A stretch of 64,000 nt of DNA from an uncultured delta proteobacterium (GTDB lineage Bacteria; Myxococcota_A; Polyangia; Polyangiales; Polyangiaceae), in contig CAIVJW010000032.1 of the NCBI GenBank assembly GCA_903906315.1, positions 1-64,000 on the forward strand, written 5' to 3'. The position numbers were made by a program, and so were the translations under genes. The notes under the pieces are model-generated. The model made no database searches and was not told the DNA's origin. It saw only the letters and a program-made list of their open reading frames with translations. How positions within the stretch are numbered: the stretch's first letter is position 1; each line of letters opens with the position of its first letter. Shown one piece after another: positions 8,268 to 17,367 of the stretch.

Positions 8268-9764
8268 TCAGCTCGCGGGAGGAGCCTCCGCCCCACCCTC
8301 GTCGATCGAGGTCACCGCGCGCTTGGCGCGGCGGCGCACGTCGACGTGGAGCGTCTCGTCGAAGTTGATGGCGGTGAAGCACGCGCGCGCCTCGAGCTTC
8401 TTGCCGAGCCGGCTGTAGGCCTCGGCCTCGTTCCAGCGCAGCTTCCAGTCGCGCCGGGGCATGTCGTCGAGCTTCTTCGTCTCGGCGAGGAGCTCGTCGA
8501 AGCGGTCGAGCTTGCCGAGCTCGGTCCAGTGCTCGGCGCGCAGCTCGTCGTCGGCGGGGGCGAGCGCGACGGCCTTCGCGAAGAGCGAGAGCGCCTCGTC
8601 GGTCAGGCCGACCACGAGCTTGGCGCGGGCGAGCGATCGCCACGCGCCGGCGGACTCCGGGTGGGCCTCGACGAACGCCGTGAGGCCGGGGAGCGCGCCG
8701 TGCACGGCCTGGATGTCGGCCGGGTCCTCGGGCCAGAAGCGGATCGCGAGGGCCTCCAGATCGCCCGGATCCGCCTCGAGCGCGCGGTCGATGGAGACCT
8801 TCGCGTCGTCGAGCTTGCCGAGAGCGCCCTGGCACCGACCGAGCTCGACCCAGCCGCCGGCCGACCGGGGGGCCTTCGCGAGGTAGCCCTCGGCGGCGGC
8901 GAGCGCGTCCTCGCGGCGGCCGAGCAGGCGCAGCGCCGTGATGCGCGCGAGCTCGGCGCGCTCCGGGCCGACGTCGCCACCGGCCGCCTTCGCGGCGCGC
9001 TCGGCAGCGGCGAGGACGACGGCGTAGCGCTGCTCGCGCTCGTGGTAGGCGAGCTGCTCGAGGAAGAAATCCGCCGTGCGCGGCTCCTTGTCCCACTCGC
9101 CCGTGAGGTAGTCGGCGACGGCGTCCTTGCGGACGTAGGTGAGCGAGGTCGCGTCGCGCGGGTTCTCGTAGATGGGCGCGAGGACGCCGAGCTTCACGAG
9201 CGCGTCGAGCGCGGGCTGGCAGTCGGGCTTCGCCTCGAGCGCGAGCACCATCTCGTTCAGGGCGTCGTCGACGCGCGAGGCGGCCATGTGGAGGTGGCCG
9301 ATGGCGACGTGGTAGTCGGGGTCGCCCGTGAACGTGGCCTTGACGGCCTGGAACGACTTGAGCGCGCCGGCGTGGTCCCCTGCGTTGGTCTGCGCGAACG
9401 CGATGTTGAGGCGCGCGGCGTGGTCGTCGGCGTCCATCGCCGCGATGCGCTTGAGCGACGACATCGCCTTCTCGTAGTCGTTCTCGGCGAAGGCCTTCTG
9501 CGCGCGCTCCCAGAGCGGCGCCTTGTCGATGAAGGCCTCGAGCGCGGAGACGATCTTCGCGTTCTGCTTGCGCCACGCGCCGCTCTTGCCGAGCTCCGAG
9601 TCGGTGAGGAAGCTCTTGATCCACGCGCGCACGGAGTCGATCTTGAGCCCCTCGTCGGCGAGGCCCTCGAACTGGTCCTTGGGCACGGGGATCCGCGCCG
9701 GGATGCCCTGGCGCCGCGCCATCTTCTCGTCCAGACCGATGAGGACCCACTCTTGCTCAGCCAT
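8268..9764 (-). CDS. TPR repeat protein, 498 aa
   Basis: A cytoplasmic protein built mostly of tetratricopeptide repeats. From about residue 85 it shows the alternating helix pattern with TPR consensus positions (AQKAFAENDYEKAMSSLKRI, then AQTNAGDHAGALKSF and ALGKLDDAKVSIDRALEADP). The first 80 residues are different and may be a specific binding domain. TPR proteins act as scaffolds. The ATG at 9764 is clear. It lies 53 bases downstream of the Ser/Thr kinase gene in the same direction, so it may be co-transcribed and could be its substrate or scaffold (inference). Confidence 0.85.
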   Translation of the reverse strand: MAEQEWVLIGLDEKMARRQGIPARIPVPKDQFEGLADEGLKIDSVRAWIKSFLTDSELGKSGAWRKQNAKIVSALEAFIDKAPLWERAQKAFAENDYEKAMSSLKRIAAMDADDHAARLNIAFAQTNAGDHAGALKSFQAVKATFTGDPDYHVAIGHLHMAASRVDDALNEMVLALEAKPDCQPALDALVKLGVLAPIYENPRDATSLTYVRKDAVADYLTGEWDKEPRTADFFLEQLAYHEREQRYAVVLAAAERAAKAAGGDVGPERAELARITALRLLGRREDALAAAEGYLAKAPRSAGGWVELGRCQGALGKLDDAKVSIDRALEADPGDLEALAIRFWPEDPADIQAVHGALPGLTAFVEAHPESAGAWRSLARAKLVVGLTDEALSLFAKAVALAPADDELRAEHWTELGKLDRFDELLAETKKLDDMPRRDWKLRWNEAEAYSRLGKKLEARACFTAINFDETLHVDVRRRAKRAVTSIDEGGAEAPPAS

Positions 9765-9817
9765 GGGGCTGACCGTAGCGGCCGGCGACGGGCGAGATCA
9801 AGCGGCCGGTGGCGCGG

Positions 9818-12172
9818 TCACGTGACGAGCAGCCAGAGGACCAGCAGGCCGAGCACGGCGATGCCGGAGGCGAACGCGAGCGCGAGCGGCAGGGGCATGC
9901 CCCAGAGCATCGGCTTGAGGCGGGCCTGGAAGGCCAGCGCGTCGAAGGTGCCGAACTTGGCGCGGTCGGCGGGGCCCGGCGCGTCCGGGAGGGCGCGGCG
10001 CGGCGCGGTCTCGTAGGCGCTGGGCGGGATGAGGTTGTCCTGGGACGCGACCGGCCAGCGCGCGCGCGAGTCGAAGGCGACCGCGGGCGGCGGCGAGCTG
10101 GGGAACACCGCGGGCGGCGGCGAGCTCTGGAAGGCCGGAGGAGGAGGCGCGGGGGGCGGGCCGACGGCGACGGCGGCGGCCAGGGCGACGTCGGGCGAGG
10201 CGGGGCGCGCGACGGGCGCCCGGTGCGGATCGGGGGCTGCGACCTGGAGGATGCGGAGATCGCCGCGGCGGGCGGCGTCCTCGAGGGCGAGCGCCTGGTC
10301 GAGGCGCTGCCCCGCGATCGCGAGCCCGGCGCTCGCGGCGAGGCGGAGCGCGTCGTTGGCCATCACCGCGGCCTCGGTCGCCATGCGCGAGGCGGCCTCG
10401 GCCCGCGCAGCGGCGCCGGCCGCCTCGCGCGCCACGTCGGCGAGGCGCGCTGCCTCGCGGGCGAGGCGCTCCACCTCGGCCCGGAGCACGTCGACGGTGA
10501 GGTCGGACGGCGTCGCGGGCGCGGGCGCGCGCTCCTCGCGCGGGCGGGTCTCCTCGGACGGAGGCTCGGCGAGCGGAGGGCGTGGCGAGGACGGCGAGGC
10601 GTCGGCGCCCGGATCGCCGCCCCGGGCCGCGCGCGCGGCGGCGGGACCGATGAGGTCGTGCAGCCTCGAGTCGATCGGGAGGGTGGGCATCTCCTCGGAG
10701 GAGTCGCCGTCCGAGATGGCGTGGGTGATGCGCGGGAGGCCGTGGCCGAGGAGCGAGGCGGCGACGGCGAGGGGTCGCTTGACAGCGGTCGTGCGGCCCT
10801 CGCTCTCCTCGTCGAAGAGATCCGGCATGTGCGCGCGCGGCAGGCGCGTGGCGCCCTTCGCGGACTGCGCGGACTGCGACTGGACGAGCGTGGGGAGCTC
10901 CTCGCCCCAGTCGATGGTGGCCGTGATCGCCACCGGCAGGCCGCGCGTGTCGAGCCCGGCGGGGCGCGGCTCGAGGTCCGTGACCTCGGTCCCGTCGGGC
11001 CCGGGCTTGCGGGCGCGGGTGCGCGCCCCGCGCCGCCCGTCGGCCGTGGGGAGGATCGGCGCGCGCTGGAGCGGCTGGTTGGACGAGCTCGTGTGCGCCG
11101 CGGGAGGCGGCGGGGTGGCGGACCCCTGCGCGCCGGGCGCGAGCTCGCCGGCGACCGCGCGCTCGAACCACCGCATCTGCCGCATGGCGTTGCGCCGGAC
11201 GAAGCGAGCGAGCGCCTCCTCGTTGCCCTCGGTGTAGCCATGAACGCTGAGCCACGCCTCGAGGCGCTGCAGGATCTCGCCCGCGCTCTGGAAGCGCGCG
11301 GCCGGATCGCGCTCGAGGCACTTGCCGACGATCGCGACGAGCTCGCGATCGATCTTCGGCCGCAGCTCGCGCAGGTCCGCGGGGGGCTCGGTCAGCATCG
11401 TCTGCACGACGTCGATCTCGCTCGGCGGCGCCCACGGTCGGCGACCGCTGAAGAGCTCGAAGAGCATCACGCCGAGCGAGAAGACGTCGGTGCGCGCGTC
11501 GACCTCCCTGCCGCGCGCGTGCTCGGGCGACATGTACGCAGGCTGGCCCTTGAGCAGGCCGGTGATGGTCTTGGTCAGGCGCTGCTTGGCCTTCGCAAGG
11601 CCGAAGTCGGCGATCTTGACGACGCCGTCGAAGCTCGTGAGCACGTTGCCCGGCGTGAGGTCGCGGTGCACGAGGTGCAGCAGCTCGCCGTCGGGGCCGC
11701 GCAGCGCGTGGGCGGCTGCGAGGCCGCGGCAGAGGCGCGACGCGACGTAGACGACCATGCGCTCGGTGAAGACCTCGCCCGTCTCGAAGACGGTCTTCAT
11801 CAGGCGCGCGAGCGACACGCCCTGGACGAGCTCGACGGCGAGGTAGGTGCCCTGTGCGTCCTCGCCCCAGCCCGCGACCTCGACGACGTTCGGGTGGCGG
11901 AGCGCCGCGGTCATCCACACCTCGTCGACGAACTGCGTCGCGATCGACGAGTCCTCGGCGAGGTGGGGGTGCAGCCGCTTGACGGCGCACAGCTGGCCCG
12001 CGCGCGGGCCCTCGACGATGCGGCAGAGGTCGACGCGCGTCGTGGTGCCGACGGCGATCTCGGCGAGGTACGCGAACGAGACGGCCCCCACGGCGGCGCT
12101 CGTCGGCGCGCCGGCCTCGGCGCCCTGGCGGGGGCCAGGCCGAGGCGGCGAGCCGTCGCTACGCAGGGCCAT
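9818..12172 (-). CDS. Membrane-anchored Ser/Thr protein kinase
   Basis: A 784-residue Hanks-type kinase of the myxobacterial Pkn type. The kinase domain covers about residues 28-310: CAVKRLHPHL holds the ATP-binding Lys, HRDLTPGN the catalytic Asp171, IADFGLAK the DFG Asp, and AYMSPEHARG the P+1/APE-like segment. The glycine loop is atypical (EIAVGTTTRVDLC instead of GxGxxG). A long Pro/Ala/Ser linker and an Ala-rich coiled segment (about 500-640) follow, then a single C-terminal membrane helix (about 760-783), so the kinase faces the cytoplasm. It sits between the 218-residue protein gene (15-base gap) and the TPR gene in one likely operon. Confidence 0.93.
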   Translation of the reverse strand: MALRSDGSPPRPGPRQGAEAGAPTSAAVGAVSFAYLAEIAVGTTTRVDLCRIVEGPRAGQLCAVKRLHPHLAEDSSIATQFVDEVWMTAALRHPNVVEVAGWGEDAQGTYLAVELVQGVSLARLMKTVFETGEVFTERMVVYVASRLCRGLAAAHALRGPDGELLHLVHRDLTPGNVLTSFDGVVKIADFGLAKAKQRLTKTITGLLKGQPAYMSPEHARGREVDARTDVFSLGVMLFELFSGRRPWAPPSEIDVVQTMLTEPPADLRELRPKIDRELVAIVGKCLERDPAARFQSAGEILQRLEAWLSVHGYTEGNEEALARFVRRNAMRQMRWFERAVAGELAPGAQGSATPPPPAAHTSSSNQPLQRAPILPTADGRRGARTRARKPGPDGTEVTDLEPRPAGLDTRGLPVAITATIDWGEELPTLVQSQSAQSAKGATRLPRAHMPDLFDEESEGRTTAVKRPLAVAASLLGHGLPRITHAISDGDSSEEMPTLPIDSRLHDLIGPAAARAARGGDPGADASPSSPRPPLAEPPSEETRPREERAPAPATPSDLTVDVLRAEVERLAREAARLADVAREAAGAAARAEAASRMATEAAVMANDALRLAASAGLAIAGQRLDQALALEDAARRGDLRILQVAAPDPHRAPVARPASPDVALAAAVAVGPPPAPPPPAFQSSPPPAVFPSSPPPAVAFDSRARWPVASQDNLIPPSAYETAPRRALPDAPGPADRAKFGTFDALAFQARLKPMLWGMPLPLALAFASGIAVLGLLVLWLLVT
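10081..10126. repeat. Tandem repeat, 27-base period, in the kinase linker
   Basis: The same 19 bases (CCGCGGGCGGCGGCGAGCT) occur at 10081-10099 and 10108-10126. They encode two copies of an SSPPPAV-type peptide in the Pro-rich linker of the kinase. This is a small in-frame duplication in a disordered region. Confidence 0.7.
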
Positions 12173-12187
12173 CCGCGCGGGCGCCCG

Positions 12188-12844
12188 TCACACCGGCGCG
12201 CGCGCGGCGGCGAGGGCGGCCGGGACGCCGCCGAGGCTCGCGCGGAGGTACACGTCGAGGTGGTCGTCCTTCGTGCGAATGGCGCGGACGCCGACCACCG
12301 GGGTGAGCACGGCGAGCGCGCGACGCACGCGGCGGTCCTCGGCAACCTGAGGGATCTTCAGCAGATCGAGCACGATCTTGTCGTCCTTCGCGTCGATCAG
12401 CGCGGGCGGGCGCTTGGGCATGAAGGCGACGAGGTTGCCGGGCTTGGACAGGTCGAGCGCGCCCGACTTGATGAGGCCGGCGATCGGCGACTGCGAGTCG
12501 CCGATCACGCTGAGCGACAGCTCGCTGATCCGGCAGACGACGCGAGCCTCCTCGAGGGTCACGTTGAGCTCGTCGACGGTGATGATGAGCGACGCGCGCA
12601 GCATCGTGCCCATCGCGTCGACCGTCGCGGCGAAGCGGATGCCCGGCGGCGCCGGCTCGATGAGCACGTCCTTCGGGGCCTTCTTGCCGCCGCCGAGCTC
12701 GCGCGCGAGGTAGCGGAGCGCGTCGATCGGCACGCCGAACCGGAGGCCGAGCGCGCCCTTGACGGCACGGAGGATCTCCTCGGGGTGTTGCTTCAGGTAC
12801 GTGCCGGCTTGGCGGAGCAGCGCCTTCGGGTCGGGCTTGGGCAT
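12188..12844 (-). CDS. Conserved hypothetical protein, 218 aa
   Basis: A soluble protein without signal peptide. It opens with two helices (KALLRQAGTYLKQHPEEILRA and a GVPIDALRYLARELG segment). The rest alternates short strands with hydrophobic and acidic residues, including LIITVDELNVTLEEARV and IVLDLLKIPQVAE, suggesting a beta-rich lipid- or ligand-binding fold such as the LEA/DUF2993 type; that is only a guess. The ATG at 12844 is supported by the coding frame; upstream codons become Arg/Ala-rich. It lies between plsC and the Ser/Thr kinase on the same strand, so a link to membrane lipids or kinase signalling is possible. Confidence 0.7.
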   Translation of the reverse strand: MPKPDPKALLRQAGTYLKQHPEEILRAVKGALGLRFGVPIDALRYLARELGGGKKAPKDVLIEPAPPGIRFAATVDAMGTMLRASLIITVDELNVTLEEARVVCRISELSLSVIGDSQSPIAGLIKSGALDLSKPGNLVAFMPKRPPALIDAKDDKIVLDLLKIPQVAEDRRVRRALAVLTPVVGVRAIRTKDDHLDVYLRASLGGVPAALAAARAPV

Positions 12845-12957
12845 GGCGGGGGGTCGGGCTCGTCGCTTGCCGGCCGGGCCGGCGTCGGGGTTGTCGGGAC
12901 CGTGTGAGGAGCGGGATGGGAGCGTCGCCCATCCGGGCGCAGGGGCGCAAGAGGCGT

Positions 12958-13758
12958 TCAGACGCGCGGGCTGGCGGGCTCGCGCGTGGGCGGCGCGGGG
13001 TCGACCGGACCGGTGTTGCCGCCGAGCTCGCGGAGGAGGCCGAGGACGGCGGATCGGGCGCCGTCGCGGAGCGCGACCACGCGCTCCACCTCGCGACGCC
13101 CTTCGACGGGGACCGGGAGGGGGGCCCCGACCTTGACGCGGACGAGCTGGCGCTCGTGGGTGCCGGCGGCGATCGAGCCCCGGCGCATCAGCGAGTAGGT
13201 GCCCTCGATGGCGACGGGGACGACGGGTGCGGCGGCTCGTACGGCCGCGTAGAAGCCGCCGTTCTTGAAGGGCTGGAGGCACCCGTCGGGCGTGCGCGTG
13301 CCCTCGGGGAAGATGAGCAGGGGCTTGCCGCGACGGAGCGTGTCCTCGAAGCGACCGATGACCTCGGCCGCCGCGCGCTTGCCGCTCGAACGCTCGACGG
13401 GCACGTGGCCGGCGAGCTTGAGGTGCCAGCCGACGAACGGCACGCTGAGGAGCTCGCGCTTGGCGGCCCACTTGTAGTCGCCGGTCAGCACCGCTCCGAG
13501 CACGATGATGTCGACGATGCTCTGGTGGTTGGACGCGTAGAGGAAGGCGCCGGGTGGCACGTGCTCGAGGCCGCTGACCTCGACGTCGAGGCCGAGGCTC
13601 CGGCAGCTCGACCGACACCACGCGCGCATCGCCCAGAGGCTGGCGGCGTGGTCGCGGGTCAGGGGTCCGAGGGTCAGCGACACCATACCGTAGCCCACCG
13701 TCCTGACGGAGAAGGGCACCCACTGGCGCGCCGCGCGATAGGCCGTCGCGAGGTCCAT
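12958..13758 (-). CDS. plsC: 1-acyl-sn-glycerol-3-phosphate acyltransferase
   Basis: A 266-residue PlsC-type acyltransferase that would transfer an acyl chain to lysophosphatidic acid to form phosphatidic acid at the inner membrane. The catalytic HX4D motif is NHQSIVD (His78, Asp83), block III is FPEGTR (residues 150-155), and the block IV-type PVVPVAIEG follows. An amphipathic or membrane N-terminus (about residues 15-35) fits bacterial PlsC. The length is usual for the family, with a short disordered Pro-rich tail. The ATG at 13758 is well placed. Downstream, on the same strand, are the 218-residue protein, the Ser/Thr kinase and the TPR gene. Confidence 0.92.
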   Translation of the reverse strand: MDLATAYRAARQWVPFSVRTVGYGMVSLTLGPLTRDHAASLWAMRAWCRSSCRSLGLDVEVSGLEHVPPGAFLYASNHQSIVDIIVLGAVLTGDYKWAAKRELLSVPFVGWHLKLAGHVPVERSSGKRAAAEVIGRFEDTLRRGKPLLIFPEGTRTPDGCLQPFKNGGFYAAVRAAAPVVPVAIEGTYSLMRRGSIAAGTHERQLVRVKVGAPLPVPVEGRREVERVVALRDGARSAVLGLLRELGGNTGPVDPAPPTREPASPRV

Positions 13759-13838
13759 GATGCCCCGCTATCACCGCCCGCGCGCCGCGCAAACGCGAAG
13801 GTTCGTGCGCAGTAACCCGCGAGCGGGCGATCGCGAGG

Positions 13839-14762
13839 TCAGAGCCCGGGGACCTTGTAGAGGAAGCCCCAGCCGAGCGTGGCAGGGCGCCCCGCCCGGT
13901 CGTACTTGACCGTGTGGAACGCCGGGTCGACCACCGCTTGGACCGTCGCCCTCCGCAGCGTGCCGACCCACTCGGCCAGCACCACCTCGCCGGGCTTGGC
14001 CTTGAAGCGCACGGGGATCGCGTGCAGCGCGGCCTCGTCGACGATCCGCGCCGCGCCGCCGAAGCCGAGCGCGAGCCAGCGCTTGTGGTCGCCGTCGTCG
14101 AGCGGCGAGACGAGCAGGACGTGGTGGTAGTCGGCGCCCTCCCTCAGCGCGGCGTAGTTGCCGGGCGCGAGCCCCTCGACCTGCTTGGCGATGCGGCCGG
14201 CCTTCAGGCTCGCCTCCGGCGTGCGCGCGTCGAGGTCGGTGTACCGGACGATCAGGCGGTCGCGGATCTGCCGGAGGAAGATGCCGTGCTTCATCGCGCC
14301 CGCGTGCTCGGCGAGCACGGCGTCCCCAGGGCGGAGCTTGGGGTCGTCGGGGACCGGGATCACGTAGCCGGCGTGGACGCGGTAAGGCGGCCCGCCCTTG
14401 CCCTCGAGGAGCAGGTCGTCGCCCTCGAAGCCGCTGACGACGGCGGAGTAGAGCACGAGCGTCGAGCCGAGCTTCGCGTCGGCGATCATGGCCTCGGGAA
14501 ACGCGAAGACGCGCCGGCCGGCGTCGATCTTGACGCGGCGGGGCGGGAGGCCGAGCGGGTTCGGGTCGCGGGACCTCGCGAGCGGCGCGCCGGAGGCGGC
14601 GGGCAGCGCGCCGACCGAGGCGCCGGGCGGCGAGGTGGGCGCGCCCCCGTCGTCGGCGGACGCGCGGGCGCTGCTGCCGGCGATCGGCGCGCTGCGACCG
14701 CACGCCGACGTCGCGGCGAGGAGCGCGGTAACGCCGAAGGCGGTGGCGAACCGTGAACGCAT
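13839..14762 (-). CDS. Putative lipoprotein, 307 aa
   Basis: An exported protein of unknown function. The N-terminus has an Arg-containing start, a hydrophobic stretch and a lipobox-like LLAATSAC, so lipidation on Cys is likely. A low-complexity Ala/Ser/Gly/Pro linker (about 25-70) precedes a globular part of about 230 residues with paired motifs (PGDAVLAEHAGAMKHGIF near the middle and PGEVVLAEWVGTLRRATV near the end), which suggests an internal duplication of a beta-rich domain. The ATG at 14762 was chosen because the open frame upstream is antisense to menE. It lies 64 bases behind menE on the same strand and may be the last gene of that transcript. Confidence 0.75.
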   Translation of the reverse strand: MRSRFATAFGVTALLAATSACGRSAPIAGSSARASADDGGAPTSPPGASVGALPAASGAPLARSRDPNPLGLPPRRVKIDAGRRVFAFPEAMIADAKLGSTLVLYSAVVSGFEGDDLLLEGKGGPPYRVHAGYVIPVPDDPKLRPGDAVLAEHAGAMKHGIFLRQIRDRLIVRYTDLDARTPEASLKAGRIAKQVEGLAPGNYAALREGADYHHVLLVSPLDDGDHKRWLALGFGGAARIVDEAALHAIPVRFKAKPGEVVLAEWVGTLRRATVQAVVDPAFHTVKYDRAGRPATLGWGFLYKVPGL

Positions 14763-14826
14763 CGCGGCGAGTCTCACCCGGCACCTCGGAGCGCGGAAGG
14801 AGAAACGTGACGCAGGGCGCCTCGGA

Positions 14827-16308
14827 TCAGGCGTCGGGCCAGGGGCGGAGCGCGCCCGCCAGCCGATCGGCCGCTCCGGCGCGATCGAGCTTGCCGCTGG
14901 CGGCGACCGGGAGCGCTTCGACGACGCAGCCGCGCCGAGGGCGCTTGTGCGGCGCCAGGCACGCGCGAAGGTCCAAGGCGATCTGGCCGAGGTCGATCGA
15001 GCTCGGATTCGCGGGGACGATCGCGCACGCGACGACCTGGCCCCAGCGGGGATCCGGGACGCCGAAGACGAGGGCCTGCCGCACACCCGGGCACGCCTCG
15101 AGGACGCGCTCGACCTCGGCGGGGGAGACGTTCTCGCCGCCCGTGACCACGAGGTCGGCGCGCCGCCCCTCGACGTGCAGGTGGCCTCGATCGTCGACGG
15201 CGCCGAGGTCGCCCGTGTCGAGGAGGCCGGCGGCATCGAAGGGCTGGTCGAGCGGGGCTCCCCTGCCCTGCCAGTAGCCGCTCAGGCGCGTCGGGCCGCC
15301 AGCGAGGATGCGACCGACCTCGCCTACGCCGGCCGCGGCGCCGTCCGGGCGGACGACGCGCACCGTGGTGCCCGCGAGCGGCACGCCGGAGCCGTCGAGC
15401 GACACGCCGGGGTCACGCGGGGGCTGGGTCGTGACCTGCGAGCAGAGCTCGGTGAGGCCGTAGGTCGTGAGCGCCGGGACGCGCCGGCGCGCGCACTCCG
15501 CGAGCAAGGCGCGGGGCGCGGCGGCGCCGCCGACGAGCACGGCGCGCAGGGAGGCCAGCACGCCCGCGCGGTCCTCCTCGAGGAGAGCGAAGAGCATGGT
15601 GGGCACCACGGAGAGCAAGCTCACGCGGTCGCGGGCGATCGCGGCGAGCACGGCGGTCGGATCGAAGCGCGGCACGATCACGAGCGTCCCGCGCGCCGCG
15701 AGGCAGCGGGTGACGATCGACAGGCCCCCGACGTGCGCGAGCGGCATCGCGAGGAGCCACCGGTCGTCGGCCCGGACGCCGAGGCGGGCGGCGCTCGCCG
15801 CGGCGCTGGCCTCGAACGCTCGACGCGACAGAACGGCGGCCTTGGCGCGGCCCGTCGATCCCGAGGTCTGGACGAACGCGAGCGGCGCCTCGGGGTCGAT
15901 CGCGCGCGGGAACGCATCGTCGGGGCGAGGGCCGCCGAGGCAGCCGCACGCGGCCGAAGCGAGGTCCTCGATCGCCTCGGTGCCGTGGTCACGGAGGCGC
16001 AGATCGAGGGCGGAATCGCGGGCGATCGCGTCGGCCTCGGGTGCGGTGAGGCGCGGGTGGATCGGGACCGCGACCGCGCCGATCTCGGCGATCGCGAGCA
16101 AGGCGACGACCGAGTCGACGCGGGCGTGCGCGACGAGGCCGACGCGCGCCCCCGGCCGCGCGCCGGCGCCGGCGAGCGCGACGCCCACGCGGCGAACGCG
16201 CGCGGCGAGGGTGTCGAACCGGATCGCCTCGCCGTCAGCGAGGATCGCGACGCGGGAGGCGACGCCCGGCTCCTCGACCGCTGCGAGGACGGAGAGGGGC
16301 GAGCTCAT
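14827..16308 (-). CDS. menE: o-Succinylbenzoate-CoA ligase (MenE)
   Basis: A 493-residue AMP-forming acyl-CoA ligase that activates o-succinylbenzoate with ATP and CoA, the fifth step of menaquinone synthesis. The P-loop is FVQTSGSTGRAKAAV, the A5 motif TTYGLTELCS, A7 LLDTGDLG, and the catalytic Lys lies in VAASGKLDRA near the C-terminus. The start ATG at 16308 overlaps the menC stop (ATGA), showing translational coupling. Many ligases share this fold, but its place directly after menC in a men operon makes MenE the best call. Confidence 0.93.
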   Translation of the reverse strand: MSSPLSVLAAVEEPGVASRVAILADGEAIRFDTLAARVRRVGVALAGAGARPGARVGLVAHARVDSVVALLAIAEIGAVAVPIHPRLTAPEADAIARDSALDLRLRDHGTEAIEDLASAACGCLGGPRPDDAFPRAIDPEAPLAFVQTSGSTGRAKAAVLSRRAFEASAAASAARLGVRADDRWLLAMPLAHVGGLSIVTRCLAARGTLVIVPRFDPTAVLAAIARDRVSLLSVVPTMLFALLEEDRAGVLASLRAVLVGGAAAPRALLAECARRRVPALTTYGLTELCSQVTTQPPRDPGVSLDGSGVPLAGTTVRVVRPDGAAAGVGEVGRILAGGPTRLSGYWQGRGAPLDQPFDAAGLLDTGDLGAVDDRGHLHVEGRRADLVVTGGENVSPAEVERVLEACPGVRQALVFGVPDPRWGQVVACAIVPANPSSIDLGQIALDLRACLAPHKRPRRGCVVEALPVAASGKLDRAGAADRLAGALRPWPDA

Positions 16309-17360
16309 GGCGCGGAGCGTAGGCCGAGGCCGGGCGCGGCGACACCGATCACCGCGCCCGCGACGGCGAGCTGCGGCAGGCGCGCGGCGTCCGCCGGAGC
16401 GAGGACGCCCGCGGGGTCGAGGCCGCACGCGAGCGGCTCCCGAGGCAGGGCGAGCGCGAGCTCGCAGGCCGCCGCAAAGCCGACCGGCCCGTCGAAGGCG
16501 TGCGTGACGACGACGTCGCGACCGAGGGCCTGCGCGCGCGCGGCGATCGCGAGGGCGCGCAAGAGGCCGCCCACGATCGCGGGCTTCACGACGTAGACGG
16601 CGCACGCGTCGGCCTCGAAGATCGCCTCCGCCTCGGCCGGATCGGCGAGGGACTCGTCGGCGGCGATCGGCACCGGGGTCGGCCCGAGCCTCGCGAGCTC
16701 GCCGCGCGCGACCGGCTGCTCGACGTAGCGCGGCCGGATCGGCGCGAGCGCGGCGAGGCGATCGATCGCCTGATCCGGCGTCCACGCGGCGTTGGGGTCG
16801 AGGCGGATCTCGACGTGCGGGAGCGCCGCCCGGAGGCGCGCGAGGCCGGCGAGCTCGCGCGCGAAGCCCGCGTCGTCGCGAGCGCGCAGCTTGATCTTGA
16901 TCGCGGCGACCGGACGCGCGGCGATCGCCTCGGCGCGCGCGCACAGCTCGGCGGGCGCGAGGTCCGCTTTCACGAGGCCGTTCACGGCGACGCGGTCGTA
17001 GGAGCGCGGCCCGCCGATCGCCACGCGCAGCGGAACGCCGCGGCGGCGCGCGACCCGATCGAGCAGCGCGGTCTCGATCGCGAAGCGAGCCGACGGAGCG
17101 GCGTGGAGGAGGTGCTCGACCGGCGCGAGCGCCCGCTCGACGACTCCTGCCGCGGCGCCGAGATCGTCGAGGTCCCCGAGCTGGGGGAGCGCCCCGCGGA
17201 TCGCCGAGATCGCCGCGGCGAGGTCGTCTCGCGCGAAGCCGGCGAGCGGTGCCGCCTCGCCGACCCCCTCGCGACCCGCGCCGTCGCCGATCGAGAGGAC
17301 GACGCCGGCGCGCCCGTCGGAAGGCTGGAAGTGCCGGATCGAGGAGCTCGCGACGCGCAC
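16305..17360 (-). CDS. menC: o-Succinylbenzoate synthase (MenC)
   Basis: A 351-residue enolase-superfamily enzyme that dehydrates SHCHC to o-succinylbenzoate. The barrel shows the expected acid/base and metal residues in order: the KxK pair in AAIKIKL, Asp in RLDPNAAW, Glu in YVEQPV, Asp in IAADESLAD, and the second Lys in YVVKPAIVGG. Length fits the family. The start is GTG at 17360, seven bases after the menA stop. Promiscuous N-acylamino acid racemases share these motifs, but the neighbours menA, menB and menE fix the role. Confidence 0.93.
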   Translation of the reverse strand: MRVASSSIRHFQPSDGRAGVVLSIGDGAGREGVGEAAPLAGFARDDLAAAISAIRGALPQLGDLDDLGAAAGVVERALAPVEHLLHAAPSARFAIETALLDRVARRRGVPLRVAIGGPRSYDRVAVNGLVKADLAPAELCARAEAIAARPVAAIKIKLRARDDAGFARELAGLARLRAALPHVEIRLDPNAAWTPDQAIDRLAALAPIRPRYVEQPVARGELARLGPTPVPIAADESLADPAEAEAIFEADACAVYVVKPAIVGGLLRALAIAARAQALGRDVVVTHAFDGPVGFAAACELALALPREPLACGLDPAGVLAPADAARLPQLAVAGAVIGVAAPGLGLRSAP

Positions 17361-17367
17361 GGTCGCG

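Noticed and set aside
12869-12883. Near-perfect palindrome GCCGGCC-G-GGCCGGC between plsC and the next gene
   Set aside because: Such GC palindromes are common in this DNA; no T-tract or promoter link was found.
9809-12907. A 1032-codon open frame on the plus strand
   Set aside because: It is antisense to the Ser/Thr kinase and the 218-residue protein, and its composition is Gly/Arg/Glu-rich without any domain.
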